Positions 9,852 to 18,782 of a DNA stretch of 64,000 bases are shown in pieces. This DNA comes from Desertivirga xinjiangensis (GTDB lineage: Bacteria > Bacteroidota > Bacteroidia > Sphingobacteriales > Sphingobacteriaceae). Position numbers and translations under genes: made by a program. Positions within the stretch are counted from its first letter, which is position 1; each line of letters starts with the position of its first letter. The DNA lies in contig NZ_JAFMZP010000012.1 of the NCBI RefSeq assembly GCF_024436435.1, forward strand, positions 1-64,000, read 5' to 3'. The notes under the pieces were generated by a model that had not been told where the DNA came from, made no database searches, and saw only the letters and a list, made by a program, of their open reading frames with translations.

Positions 9852-9962
9852 CGTCATGCCGATCCTGAATCAAGTTCAGGATGACGTTCTCGGCATCTTT
9901 TGAACCATGTTTGGATAACTTGCTTAGGCAAGAGGTCCTGAAACAGGTTCAGGGCGACGAAG
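9852..9962 (-). repeat. Dispersed palindromic repeat, copy A (reverse orientation)
   Basis: This stretch is close to the reverse complement of copies at 20829-20935, 25111-25191 and 48398-48474. It carries the CGTCAT/ATGACG ends, an inner palindrome (CCTGAATCAAGTTCAGG) and the AGAGGTCCTGAAACAGG segment. The outer inverted ends found in copies B and D are not clear here. It fills most of the 220-base gap between two genes and has no ORF. Confidence 0.8.
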
Positions 9963-10028
9963 GAATAAGTTTCCGTACAATGCTAAGAAATCATAGTGGG
10001 TCCGTGCGGAGGGCCTTCTTTGATTTTT

Positions 10029-10658
10029 TTATATCAAACTTTCCGTAAAAACCAGGCTCCAGATCAGTTTAAGTGCAAAGATCAATATCAAGCCTCCTGC
10101 AACCCTGTTCAGTAAAATTATTGTCTTTTCTTTAATGCGATACCTGAACTTATTGGCATAATAAGCCTTTAAGGTATCCATGCTGAATTGGGTGATGAGT
10201 ATGAACCCGAAAAAAGGTATTATTTCATCAGCATCTAATTTACCTTTTACTGAAATAAGGCTGCTTGTCACACTTATCCAGTACAGTAAAAGTGAAGGAT
10301 TAAATATGCACATCAGAAATCCTTTAAAAAAGTATCCTGTATTGCGTCTTGCTGAGGTCGTATTCTGATAGTTTATCTTAACTTTCTTCAAGAGGTAATA
10401 GCAGCCTATTCCAAAAAGCACAGCACTTCCGGCAATGCCTATTGGCATCCGGTATTGATTTTCAAATTTAATGAAGGAGGAGCCATAGATAGCAAGCGAA
10501 ACATACACGAGATCGCTCAATACCACTCCTGCAGCCAGCCACATTCCTGCATGAAACCCCTTTTCAATGCTGGTCTTTAGCAAAGCAAAAAATACCGGAC
10601 CAGTTGCAAATGATAACACTATCCCTAATCCAATACCTGATATAATTGATTCAAGCAT
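10029..10658 (-). CDS. LysE/RhtB-family exporter
   Basis: Inner-membrane exporter of the LysE superfamily, which expels amino acids or other small metabolites. The product is about 209 residues with six hydrophobic helices. The N-terminal GIGLGIVLSFATGPVFFALL segment, with its GP pair, is the family hallmark, and FNPSLLLYW in the middle is typical. The chosen start is the Met at 10658, which begins directly at the first helix; a longer reading frame to 10691 adds eleven polar residues. The substrate cannot be read from sequence. It is transcribed away from the dCMP deaminase gene. Confidence 0.8.
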   Translation of the reverse strand: MLESIISGIGLGIVLSFATGPVFFALLKTSIEKGFHAGMWLAAGVVLSDLVYVSLAIYGSSFIKFENQYRMPIGIAGSAVLFGIGCYYLLKKVKINYQNTTSARRNTGYFFKGFLMCIFNPSLLLYWISVTSSLISVKGKLDADEIIPFFGFILITQFSMDTLKAYYANKFRYRIKEKTIILLNRVAGGLILIFALKLIWSLVFTESLI

Positions 10659-10745
10659 ACTTTGGCCCGTTGCAAATTTGCGAATATGCAATTTTAAATG
10701 ATAAAATCATTAACATTAAACTTTAATGATTCAAAAATCCAAAAG

Positions 10746-10776
10746 TTTTGAAATATCCGGAAATTAAATCTATTTG
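10746..10776 (+). promoter_or_regulatory. Possible promoter of the dCMP deaminase gene
   Basis: TTTTG at 10746-10750 and TATTTG at 10771-10776 are spaced by 20 bases, like the -33/-7 elements of Bacteroidota promoters, though the -7 element is imperfect. The ATG follows 24 bases later. Confidence 0.3.
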
Positions 10777-10800
10777 CCGAATTAAAATCCAAATTTTGAA

Positions 10801-11301
10801 ATGTTAGCTTTGCGAAAAGAAGGAGGACAAACATTGTTTAATAAACCGAGCTTTGAAGATATTTTCATGAATCTGGCATCAGATCTGGCTTTACGTTCGC
10901 ACTGCGTAAAGGCTCAGGTCGGAGCAGTTCTCACTAAAGACACCAGAATCATTTCTATTGGTTATAACGGGCCGCCGGCTCATACGCATAATTGTGACGA
11001 GGAATGGCCAGAAACCGGATGCCCTCGTGACGCCCGGGGAAGCTGCTCCCTTGCACTTCATGCTGAAGAAAATGCTATTTTATATGCGACAAAAAATGGG
11101 GCGGATCTGGAAGGCTCCACCTTATACGTTACCCTTTCCCCATGTTTGCCGTGTGCCAGGCTAATCTTCTCTTCAGGAATAAAAAAGGTGATTTATAAAA
11201 AGTCGTACGCGCAGTATAAAGGCCTGCCATCAGACGAAGGAGTGGAGTTTTTAAATAAGTTCGGCGTCCAGGCTATACAAACACGGTCCGTCATCTCATA
11301 A
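10801..11301 (+). CDS. Deoxycytidylate deaminase family protein
   Basis: Zinc-dependent deaminase, probably converting dCMP to dUMP for thymidylate synthesis. The 166-residue product has the catalytic HAE at 87-89 (zinc His and proton-shuttle Glu) and the PCxxC motif with Cys115 and Cys118. The preceding segment with NCDEEWPETGCPRDARGSC is typical of ComEB/dCMP deaminases and may bind a second metal. The conserved fold begins around residue 16 (PSFEDIFMNLA), so the true start could be slightly downstream of 10801. It is probably transcribed alone. Confidence 0.88.
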   Translation: MLALRKEGGQTLFNKPSFEDIFMNLASDLALRSHCVKAQVGAVLTKDTRIISIGYNGPPAHTHNCDEEWPETGCPRDARGSCSLALHAEENAILYATKNGADLEGSTLYVTLSPCLPCARLIFSSGIKKVIYKKSYAQYKGLPSDEGVEFLNKFGVQAIQTRSVIS

Positions 11302-11379
11302 GTCTGCACGACAATATCCTGCATAAACTTGAGAGTCTTTCAACTGGTTGTCGTTACTCGATCTAACTTAAACAAAAAA

Positions 11380-11404
11380 CCTTATTGTGCAAGGCACAAT
11401 AAGG
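11380..11404 (-). terminator. Terminator of the small membrane protein gene
   Basis: A perfect 11-bp stem (CCTTATTGTGC at 11380-11390 with its complement at 11394-11404) and a three-base loop. On the minus strand it is followed by six T. It lies 40 bases past the stop of the gene read from the right. Confidence 0.75.
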
Positions 11405-11444
11405 CTCTAACTAAAAATCAACGATGGGTAACATGAACATTTAT

Positions 11445-11797
11445 TTATACATAAGCAATTAAAGTTGTTGCGATCATTAAAACGTGAACAATAACGCTAA
11501 AGAAAAAGGTAGAAAGGCTCATCCTTATTCCCACACCGCCCATGTTGGCAACTATGCAGGCAAAAACGAAATCATACTGATTGCCAGAAATGGTGCAGTT
11601 GGCCCCCCGAGCGAATAAACCAAAAGAAAGGTCAGGGGTAAAAAGAATCCTCCGATCAGGATCAGCGATAAGAGCCACCATACAATGGATATTTTTTCTT
11701 GTGCGTCGGCGAAAGCATTAAATTTTTGCATTAAATTTAACTCTGTGGTGTTACCTAAAGAGAGAGCTTCGCTGGTTTGAATTTTTTGGATAGCCAT
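11445..11797 (-). pseudogene. Frameshifted small two-helix membrane protein
   Basis: Two overlapping minus-strand frames (11552-11797 and the second part ending at 11445) read as one protein of about 117 residues if a single base is gained, or a -1 shift is made, at the T5 tract corresponding to 11562-11566. The first frame gives a soluble N-terminus (with LNLMQKFNAFADAQEKISIVW) and one helix, and then runs into a stop. The second continues with VANMGGVG and a second helix ending in ALIAYV-like sequence. I do not recognise the function. An FNR-type palindrome lies upstream and a good terminator follows, so the gene is or recently was expressed. It could be a pseudogene, a -1 frameshifted gene or an assembly error. 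Confidence 0.6.
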
Positions 11798-11846
11798 GAT
11801 GTTTTATTTTCTACATCAAAGGTCCGGAATAAGCTGCCTGAAAAGT

Positions 11847-11860
11847 ATGATCTACATCAC
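11847..11860. promoter_or_regulatory. FNR-type palindrome upstream of the small membrane gene
   Basis: ATGAT-CTAC-ATCAC has the TTGAT-N4-ATCAA layout of Crp/Fnr sites. It shares ten contiguous-frame positions with the box at 32314-32333. Its centre is about 56.5 bases before the start codon at 11797, almost the same as the 57.5 bases seen for the nitrate reductase operon. Confidence 0.5.
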
Positions 11861-12167
11861 TGCATTTAAGGATATTAATTATCTTTTACGTTTAATCTGT
11901 TTATAACCGTGCTGGCGCAGGCGTACCACTTAGCCAACCCTAAGCTGATCCCAGCACAAAGCCTCATTGTAGCATTTTTGTACTAAAAACTAGAATAGGT
12001 CCTGTATTAAGGACATCTTTTGCTTTATAATAAGATTCTGGCTCGGCTATGTAAAATCCTAGGATCTTTTTTTGAAGCTAAGTTTTGAAAACCTGAAGAG
12101 CATAGGATGTTTTTAATATGTAAAAATGTTGTTGGAATACATTTTGCTGTATACAAGGAGATAACGT
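11861..12167. other. Gene-free stretch
   Basis: Apart from an AAGGAG at 12155-12160 ahead of the small ORF, I see no ORF, RNA gene, strong hairpin or repeat here. Confidence 0.5.
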
Positions 12168-12200
12168 GTGTTTAAATATAGTGTGTTAAATAAAAGAAAT

Positions 12201-12386
12201 ATGAGAAACTTTGTGTCCCCCTCGCTAGAAGAAAGTTTAATGAAATTTAGTCCGACAGATTCTATCCGTCAACAACCGGAAACCACATATAAGGCTCAAA
12301 ACGGATGGTTTGGTGTAGATAGCCTGAAATCTCCACAGCAGAAAACCGGATACAGAAGAAGGATAATCAAAGGGGCTAGAGCATAA
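12201..12386 (+). CDS. Small basic protein of unknown function (61 aa)
   Basis: The ORF encodes MRNFVSPSLEESL at its start and ends with the basic tail YRRRIIKGARA. No membrane segment or signal peptide is seen. The start shown is the ATG at 12201. A GTG at 12168 in the same frame has an AAGGAG seven bases upstream and would add eleven residues. Its stop codon lies inside the following terminator stem, which is a good sign that the unit is a real short transcript. I do not recognise the family. It stands alone between divergent neighbours. Confidence 0.5.
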   Translation: MRNFVSPSLEESLMKFSPTDSIRQQPETTYKAQNGWFGVDSLKSPQQKTGYRRRIIKGARA

Positions 12387-12404
12387 TCAAGCCCCTTTCC
12401 TTTT
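12369..12404 (+). terminator. Terminator of the 61-aa gene
   Basis: AAAGGGGCT (12369-12377) pairs with AGCCCCTTT (12390-12398) across a 12-base loop, followed by CCTTTT. The stop codon of the small gene is in the loop. Facing the end of the cinA-like gene, it may serve both strands. Confidence 0.7.
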
Positions 12405-12433
12405 AGATCTTTTCGAAATCGTGCTCAGCTTTA

Positions 12434-12916
12434 CTATACATTACTCAGCTCATCAAGCAATACAGTACCAATAGCGTCAATTGTTTGAGCTACTATCTCA
12501 TCCGGAGTTCCTTCGAACTGGAACTTAGTTTTCCATGCCCTGTCTTTCACATAACCATGAACGAACATGGTTCCTACCGGTTTTTCTTCAGACTCGCTTC
12601 CCCCTTCGGATGCCAGGCCGGTTACCGCTACAATCACATCGGCAGGTATAAGCGTTTTTAACGATTCAGCAAGATATTGAGTCACCTCTGGTGATTCAGC
12701 TGTGTATTTGTCAATAACTTCAGAGGGGATGTTCATTAAGCCCTCTTTAACACTTCGGTCATAACAAACTATGCTGCCCTTTATTATCTCACCACAGTTG
12801 GGGACAGATGTGAAGTCATAAATTAGGCGTCCGGTGCTTGCGCTCTCCGCAAAAGCAATTGTAAGATTATGAGAAAGCAAGCTATGGCAGCAGGCAATTA
12901 CTGATTTTGAAGGCAT
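12434..12916 (-). CDS. CinA C-terminal-domain protein (nicotinamide-nucleotide amidase, PncC-like)
   Basis: Single-domain CinA/PncC homologue of 160 residues. Known members deamidate nicotinamide mononucleotide to nicotinate mononucleotide in NAD recycling. FAESASTGRLIYDFTSVPNCG (positions about 22-42) matches the family's AESCTGG-type active-site region with a Ser in place of the usual Cys, and VAVTGLASEGGSESEEKPVGTMF-like residues (about 96-118) match the second conserved block. The change from ESCTGG to ESASTG is worth noting, because the catalytic serine may have shifted. No MoCF-like N-terminal domain is fused. It is probably monocistronic. Confidence 0.8.
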   Translation of the reverse strand: MPSKSVIACCHSLLSHNLTIAFAESASTGRLIYDFTSVPNCGEIIKGSIVCYDRSVKEGLMNIPSEVIDKYTAESPEVTQYLAESLKTLIPADVIVAVTGLASEGGSESEEKPVGTMFVHGYVKDRAWKTKFQFEGTPDEIVAQTIDAIGTVLLDELSNV

Positions 12917-12983
12917 ATCAAGTTTTTTTGTTTTGAAACACTTAATCTGCGCAAAGGTTTATGATTTTCGGTAAGTTTCAGTT

Positions 12984-13235
12984 TTAGCTTGCTTTTCCTT
13001 TTAGTTCCCAATGGTCCTTTATTACGTTTCCCTTGTCGTCCTTCTTCAATCGCCGCGCATATCTTTCGCCTTTGACAGTGCCTTCCGACGTCAATTTTCC
13101 AATGAAAAGCAATATAGCTTCACCGTCTTCGTTGGTCTTAATAGCTAGATCATTTCCTTTGAATGTTAAATTAATCATACTTGAAGGTTCATGTGTTTTA
13201 TTGAGGACTTGCAGCAATGCGGAACTTAATTTCAT
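12984..13235 (-). CDS. Conserved small hypothetical protein (83 aa)
   Basis: A compact soluble protein beginning MKLSSALLQVLNKTHEPSS, with alternating hydrophobic strands (MINLTFKGNDLAIKTNEDG) and a basic C-terminus. No cysteines, signal or membrane segment. I do not recognise a named family. It starts 61 bases from the divergent M16 peptidase gene, so the two promoters share this short gap. Confidence 0.6.
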   Translation of the reverse strand: MKLSSALLQVLNKTHEPSSMINLTFKGNDLAIKTNEDGEAILLFIGKLTSEGTVKGERYARRLKKDDKGNVIKDHWELKGKAS

Positions 13236-13296
13236 AGTTTTTGAATAGTTTAGCAGTGTTCGATTTTTCTGATATATTTACCGAAAGCAAATAAAT

Positions 13297-14679
13297 ATGT
13301 TTAAAAAACTCTATTGTCTTTTAATGGCCAGCTTGATTACTTGTGCTTCGCTGGCTCAACAAACAAAATCCTCTTCAAAACTTCCGCCAAACATGTTCCA
13401 GAAGAAACTTGCCAATGGGCTCGACCTTCTGGTTGTGGAAGATAGCAGTGTGCCGCTTGCAACGATTGAGCTTGCAGTCAAAAACGGCGCTTATACCGAA
13501 ACTCCCGAATACAATGGTCTGAGTCATTTGTACGAGCATATGTTCTTTAAAGCAAACAGGGATTATCCGAGTCAGGAAGATTTTTTGAACAGGGTAAGTG
13601 AGCTTGGTATTCAGTTTAACGGAACCACATCTTACGAGCTGGTCAATTATTATTTCACGTTGCCAAAGTTCAATCTGGTTGAAGGACTTAAATTCATGAA
13701 TTCTGCGGTCAGGTACCCCAAGTTTGATAAGGATGAGATGGCAAAAGAGAATATTGTGGTCGATGGAGAATTCCAGCGCAACGAGTCTAATCCTTATTTC
13801 GCCTTAAACGACGAGATGAACCGCAGGCTTTGGGGCGATCTATACAGCCGCAAAAATACTATTGGTGACCATGATGTAATTCGCTCTGCAACTCCTGCGC
13901 AAATGGATACTATTAAAAATCGTTATTACTGGCCTAATAACTCCTTGATCACCATTGCAGGCGATGTAAAGCACGAAGAAGTATTTCGCAACGCCGAACT
14001 GATCTTTGGCGACTGGCAGCCTTCAGGCTTTGATCCGGCTAAGAAATGGCCGGTGCCTGAATTTAAGCCCCTACAAAAAACAGACTATTTTATCGTAGAG
14101 TCTAATTTGTCGCGGGTACCGCTCATTATGATGAATTGGCATGGCCCAGATACCCGTAACGACATTAAAGCTACTTATGCAGCAGATGTTTTCTCCTTCA
14201 TTATCAATCAAAACTCATCTAAATTTAGCCAGGCGCTTGTAGATGCAGGGCTGGCTCTACAGGCAAACATTGGTTATCTTACGCTAAAACATACGGGGCC
14301 TATTAGTGTTTTTGTGGTTCCGAATCCGGCGAAGATTAAAGAATGTATTGAAGAAGTTAATAAACAGATTGCACTATGGGACACAGACAGCTATATCACC
14401 GATGCGCAGATCGAAACAGCAAAGAGACAATTGGAGATCAGCCAGGTCAAAGATGAGGAGATCACGTCGAACTTTACCCATACTATTTCGTTCTGGTGGG
14501 CTGCCGCTTCTATCGACTATCTTAACTCCTACATTGAAAATCTGAGAAAAGTAAACCGTGAGGACTTAAAACAATATGTGCGGAAGTATATTAAAAACAA
14601 ACCGCATGCCTCCGGAATGCTGATCAGCGCTGAAGCAAAACAACAAATAAAGCCAGAGCTTTTTTTTAAAGCACCCTAG
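13297..14679 (+). CDS. M16 family zinc peptidase (active subunit)
   Basis: Secreted or periplasmic pitrilysin-family protease of 460 residues. A signal peptide is visible (hydrophobic run to about residue 20, LITCASLAQQ). The inverted zinc motif HxxEH is present as His77-Leu-Tyr-Glu80-His81, and the third ligand is probably Glu158 in the ENIVVDGEFQ segment, 77 residues after His81. The C-terminal half forms the second M16 domain. The next gene encodes a homologous protein without the zinc motif, so the two probably form a heterodimer, as in other bacterial M16 pairs. The substrate is unknown. Confidence 0.88.
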   Translation: MFKKLYCLLMASLITCASLAQQTKSSSKLPPNMFQKKLANGLDLLVVEDSSVPLATIELAVKNGAYTETPEYNGLSHLYEHMFFKANRDYPSQEDFLNRVSELGIQFNGTTSYELVNYYFTLPKFNLVEGLKFMNSAVRYPKFDKDEMAKENIVVDGEFQRNESNPYFALNDEMNRRLWGDLYSRKNTIGDHDVIRSATPAQMDTIKNRYYWPNNSLITIAGDVKHEEVFRNAELIFGDWQPSGFDPAKKWPVPEFKPLQKTDYFIVESNLSRVPLIMMNWHGPDTRNDIKATYAADVFSFIINQNSSKFSQALVDAGLALQANIGYLTLKHTGPISVFVVPNPAKIKECIEEVNKQIALWDTDSYITDAQIETAKRQLEISQVKDEEITSNFTHTISFWWAAASIDYLNSYIENLRKVNREDLKQYVRKYIKNKPHASGMLISAEAKQQIKPELFFKAP

Positions 14680-14760
14680 CTTAGACCTTGAACTACTTAT
14701 AAATGAAACCAGGCTTGCTCACAAACATTGGCAGATCATTACAATAAACAAATTACCCGA

Positions 14761-16059
14761 ATGAAACATATTCATCTCCATATATTTTTACTATTCATTT
14801 CTGTCAGCGTGTTTGGACAGAATACCGCAACTTCTTTTGACGTAGCGGGCATTAAAGTCATCCTTAAGCCTACCATCAAGGAGGTGATCGACGTGAACAT
14901 GTATTACCGCGGAGGAGTAGCTAATTATCCTGCGGAAAAAGCAGGACTTGAAAACCTGAGCCTTGCTGCTGCCACAGAATGCGGCACAAAAAAGTATAGC
15001 GGTAACGCTTTCAGAGACCGGGCGGAAAGTTATGGTATCGACCTGGGAGGCTCTTCCAATTATGACTATGGTATAATTAGTATGACCTGTATTTCGCGCT
15101 TCTTTGACCAAGGTTGGGATTTGTTTGCCGAAGCCGTATCCAATCCCGTTTTTGATCAGCGCGAACTAGGTATGCTGAAGGATAAAATTGTGTCGGGTGT
15201 TAAGCAGTCTGAATCTGATCCGGATGACAGGATAGAGCAGTTAACGATGCAAAATGCATTTGCCGGCACCCCTTACGCTATTAATCCTGGCGGTGAAGAA
15301 TCGACTTTGAACAAATTATCGGCTCAGGAGGTGAAGGATTATTATTACAATACACTACTCAACAAAAAGAGGATGTTTATTGTAATCGTAGGAAAGATCA
15401 CCAAAGAACAGGTAATTAAAAAGATCCAGGCCTCGTTTGCCAACTTGCCTGTGAAGACCTATAAACCAATTGTTCTTAACGTTCCTGCCGCCACAGGTAA
15501 ACTATTATCTGAACAGCGTCAGCTGGCTACAAATTATATTACCGGAAGCTTCAACGCTCCGCAAGTTAATAGTCCCGACTTTCTGCCATTCCGTTTGGCG
15601 ATCTCTAATCTCAGTAATAAGCTTTTCCGCGAAATACGTACCAAAAGGAATCTTTCATACGCCCCTTATGCTTATGCATCCACGCGGCTTATGCCCCTTG
15701 CTGTTATGTACGTAAGCACTACAGAAGCTAAAGCCTCGGTAGAAGTGATGATCGAAGAGTTACGGCGCTTAAGAGAGACCGGTTTTACCGAAGACGAGCT
15801 TCAATCGGGAAAAAGCAACTTCATAACCAGCAACTATATGAAGGAAGAAAGCAGTGGTGCCATCGCTGCTGCCCTGGGTAATGCAGAAATTATGGGCGAC
15901 TGGCGTATTGCTGAAGAATCGGCAGATCGAATTCAGAAAGTGACCCTGAAAGAAATGAATGAAGTATTAAAAAAATATGTAAGCGATATACGCTGGACCT
16001 TCCTCGGTGACGAAAACGTTTTAAACAGCAGCAGGGAAGTATTCAAAAACAAGATCTGA
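14761..16059 (+). CDS. M16 family protein lacking the zinc motif (partner subunit)
   Basis: A 432-residue M16 homologue with signal peptide MKHIHLHIFLLFISVSVFGQ. The position of HxxEH reads AGLENLSLAAATECG, so no zinc can be bound. The C-terminal M16_C block contains the RNLSYAPYAYASTR segment that matches the substrate-binding R/Y region. The start at 14761 is chosen because it begins directly with the signal peptide; a frame open to 14728 adds eleven residues. It follows the active M16 gene by 81 bases and probably supplies the regulatory half of the chamber. Confidence 0.87.
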   Translation: MKHIHLHIFLLFISVSVFGQNTATSFDVAGIKVILKPTIKEVIDVNMYYRGGVANYPAEKAGLENLSLAAATECGTKKYSGNAFRDRAESYGIDLGGSSNYDYGIISMTCISRFFDQGWDLFAEAVSNPVFDQRELGMLKDKIVSGVKQSESDPDDRIEQLTMQNAFAGTPYAINPGGEESTLNKLSAQEVKDYYYNTLLNKKRMFIVIVGKITKEQVIKKIQASFANLPVKTYKPIVLNVPAATGKLLSEQRQLATNYITGSFNAPQVNSPDFLPFRLAISNLSNKLFREIRTKRNLSYAPYAYASTRLMPLAVMYVSTTEAKASVEVMIEELRRLRETGFTEDELQSGKSNFITSNYMKEESSGAIAAALGNAEIMGDWRIAEESADRIQKVTLKEMNEVLKKYVSDIRWTFLGDENVLNSSREVFKNKI

Positions 16060-16067
16060 TAATCCTT

Positions 16068-17012
16068 ATGAAAACTATTCTTACCGTTACGCTTAACCCT
16101 ACGGTTGATAAAAGCACAAGCATTGATAAGCTGGTGCCAGAAAAGAAATTGAGATGCGAACAGCCTAAGTTCGAACCCGGGGGTGGCGGTGTGAATGTGT
16201 CCAGGGGCTTGTCGCGGTTAGGGCTGAACTCCCGGGCCTTTTTTCCTTCCGGAGGACGCACTGGCCGCTTGTTGCAGGAACTCCTGGAAAAAGAAAGGAT
16301 CAGCGCAGTGCCGATTGAAGTTAAAGGAGAAACCCGCGAGAACTTTATAGTGGTCGAAACCGGTACGAACCAGCAGTTCCGTTTTGGCATGCCAGGCTCC
16401 GGCATCTCAATCGAAGAACAGGATGCTATCATGAAGGCCTTACTTGAATTGTCACCCTTCCCCGATTTTGTTATCGTTAGTGGCAGTCTCCCTCCTGGAA
16501 TAGATCCGTCTTTCCTGGGGCAGATGGTTAGGCAATTGAAAGTGAAAGGAGCAAGGATCGTTGCTGATACTTCGGGCGAAGCGCTGGAGCGAATGGTAGA
16601 AGAAGGGGTATTTCTTTTGAAACCAAATTTGGGTGAACTGGCTAAGCTGGTTGGAAAGGAGAGCCTTGACAATGATTCGGCTGACGAGGCCGCTCAAGAG
16701 CTTATACAGCAAGGAAAAACTGAACTCATCGTGGTTTCTTTGGGCCCTCAGGGGGCTTACCTGGTTACAAAGGATATTACAGAACATGTGCCTGCTCCAA
16801 CAGTAAAAAAGCTCAGTACAGTAGGAGCAGGTGACAGTATGGTGGCCGGTATGGTATCTGTATTGGCCCGGGATGGAAGCTATTCAGAAATGGTAAGAAT
16901 GGGTGTGGCCTGCGGCAGCGCTGCGACCATGAATTCAGGAACGCAGCTGTTTAAAAAAGAAGATGCATACAGGCTTTTTGAGTTTCTAAGCCGCAACAGC
17001 CAGTCATTTTAG
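16068..17012 (+). CDS. pfkB: 6-phosphofructokinase, PfkB family
   Basis: Ribokinase-fold sugar kinase of 314 residues, most like Escherichia coli PfkB (6-phosphofructokinase II) in the PNPTVD-type start, the PGGGGVNVSRGLSRLG block (37-52) and GETRENFIV. The anion hole and catalytic base are in TVGAGDSMVAGM (251-262) with Asp256. 1-Phosphofructokinase and tagatose-6-phosphate kinase share the fold, but LRCEQPKFEPGGGG favours PfkB. It starts nine bases after the M16 gene and overlaps the convergent permease gene by nine bases at the 3' ends. Confidence 0.85.
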   Translation: MKTILTVTLNPTVDKSTSIDKLVPEKKLRCEQPKFEPGGGGVNVSRGLSRLGLNSRAFFPSGGRTGRLLQELLEKERISAVPIEVKGETRENFIVVETGTNQQFRFGMPGSGISIEEQDAIMKALLELSPFPDFVIVSGSLPPGIDPSFLGQMVRQLKVKGARIVADTSGEALERMVEEGVFLLKPNLGELAKLVGKESLDNDSADEAAQELIQQGKTELIVVSLGPQGAYLVTKDITEHVPAPTVKKLSTVGAGDSMVAGMVSVLARDGSYSEMVRMGVACGSAATMNSGTQLFKKEDAYRLFEFLSRNSQSF

Positions 17013-18719
17013 GTGGAGTTTGCTGTTTTTATAGCTGTAACTGAAATAGATAAGCAGGCCTAATCCCAACCATACTAAAAAACGCAGCCAGTTGGTATAG
17101 CCTAGCTCGGTCATCAGGTAAAAGCAGCTTAATAAACCCAACACGGGTATCAGGGACAGGTTCTTAAGGAAACAAAGTACTGAAACCACGATCGCCAGTA
17201 CAATAAACAGGAAGTAGGGGAGTACATCTTTGTAGCTGTGCCAGTCGCCTGTATAAACGAAAAGCTTAACCAAAGGCGACCAGAATACGAAGAACGCCGC
17301 CAGGGTAAGTCCCGGAACAATATACTTTGAATTGATATAGGGTATCCGGAATCTGCCAGGTCGCGCTTCCATGTCCTCTTCAAGTACTAATACTCCTGCA
17401 CAAACTAAAACAAAGGCAAAGAGAGTTCCGATACTCGTCAAATCGGTCACTTCCGTCAGGTTCATAAACAAGGCAGGCACAGCCACCACAAAACCGGTAA
17501 CAATGGTTGCAAAAGATGGTGTTTTATATTTGGGATGGATCCGGGAAAAAGCTTTCGGTAAAAGGCCGTCCCGGCTCATGCTCATCCAGATGCGTGGCTG
17601 CCCCATCTGGAAGATCAGCAATACGCTGGCGGTGGCTATAACTGCACTGATAGAGATAATATAGCTGATATTATCAAGTCCGATGCGTTCAAATACAAAA
17701 GCTAGCGGATCGGCAACCTGAAGTTCTTTATAGTTGACCATGCCCGTTAACACCAGCGCAATGAGGATGTAAAGTACCGTACAGATCAGGAGAGAGTATA
17801 TCATACCTTTTGGGAGATCCCTTTGTGGATTCTCGCATTCTTCAGCTGTGGTAGAGATGGCATCAAAGCCAATGTATGCAAAGAATACACCCGAAACTCC
17901 TTTCATTACGCCTGAAAAGCCATTCGGTAAAAAAGGACTCCAGTTTGCCGGTGTTACATAGAAAAAACCAAGTATGATAACCGCTACCACTACCCCTATT
18001 TTGAGTAATACCATGGCGTTGGTCGCTTTTTTAGTTTCCCTTATGCCGATATAAACAAGCCAGGTGATCAGTGCTACAATCACCAGGGCTGGAATGTCAG
18101 CAATAAATTTAAATGCTCCGGCACCCGGCGCAGTATTCCAGGCCTCAGCCTGGTATTTCAGCGTTTCGGTTATTTCAGAGGTCTTTCCTGAGGAGGCAAG
18201 TAATGCGGTTTGTTCGCTTGCCCGGTAAGCCGACAAATAATCCATGGTGAGATACGCCGGGATATGAATGTTAAAGCCCTGTAGTAAATTAGTGAAGTAC
18301 TTGCTCCAGGAGATGGCGACAGCGATATTTCCAATAGCATACTCCATCAGCAGATCCCAGCCAATAATCCAGGCCACCAGCTCGCCAAAGGAAGCATAAG
18401 CATAGGTATAAGCACTTCCGGAAACGGGGATGCGTGAAGCGAACTCCGCATAACATAAAGCAGAAAAACCGCAGGTGACAGCGGTTATTACAAAGAGAAG
18501 GGTGACACCCGGCCCTCCGTCGAACGCAGCCTGGCCTATGGTCGAAAAGATCCCGGCTCCGATAACTGCCGCAATACCCATAAAGGTAAGGTCTTTAACC
18601 CTTAAAACTTTATTTAAACGGGGGGCTCCGGATTCAGGGTTTTCGCCGTCACTAAATCCTGAACTGGCATCCGATAAAATTGCAGACAATGGTTTTTTCC
18701 GGAAATAGTTGTTCTGCAT
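17004..18719 (-). CDS. APC-family amino acid permease (cationic amino acid transporter type)
   Basis: Inner-membrane amino acid transporter of about 571 residues and 12-14 helices. The first helix contains GIAAVIGAGIFSTIG, the unwound substrate-binding glycine motif of APC transporters, and PVSGSAYTYAYASFGELVAWIIGW is the family signature. The RKKPLSAILSD N-terminus and the periplasmic loop of about 50 residues near 165-210 are common in Bacteroidota YfnA/CAT-like permeases. The start at 18719 (MQNNYFRKK) is preferred over 18749. The 3' end overlaps pfkB by nine bases. Confidence 0.85.
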   Translation of the reverse strand: MQNNYFRKKPLSAILSDASSGFSDGENPESGAPRLNKVLRVKDLTFMGIAAVIGAGIFSTIGQAAFDGGPGVTLLFVITAVTCGFSALCYAEFASRIPVSGSAYTYAYASFGELVAWIIGWDLLMEYAIGNIAVAISWSKYFTNLLQGFNIHIPAYLTMDYLSAYRASEQTALLASSGKTSEITETLKYQAEAWNTAPGAGAFKFIADIPALVIVALITWLVYIGIRETKKATNAMVLLKIGVVVAVIILGFFYVTPANWSPFLPNGFSGVMKGVSGVFFAYIGFDAISTTAEECENPQRDLPKGMIYSLLICTVLYILIALVLTGMVNYKELQVADPLAFVFERIGLDNISYIISISAVIATASVLLIFQMGQPRIWMSMSRDGLLPKAFSRIHPKYKTPSFATIVTGFVVAVPALFMNLTEVTDLTSIGTLFAFVLVCAGVLVLEEDMEARPGRFRIPYINSKYIVPGLTLAAFFVFWSPLVKLFVYTGDWHSYKDVLPYFLFIVLAIVVSVLCFLKNLSLIPVLGLLSCFYLMTELGYTNWLRFLVWLGLGLLIYFSYSYKNSKLHLK

Positions 18720-18782
18720 GTATAAGCAATTAGTATTTTTCTGGCTCAAACATAAAAAAATATAATCGTTTTCTAACCTGGC

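Noticed and set aside
10697-10711. AATGAT-AAA-ATCATT as a third FNR-type box upstream of the LysE gene
   Set aside because: The spacer is three bases, not four, so it does not fit the box geometry; kept as an AT-rich chance palindrome.
16043-16672. A 209-residue minus-strand ORF within pfkB
   Set aside because: It is antisense to a clear PfkB with all motifs; low-complexity Ser/Pro-rich product typical of a shadow.
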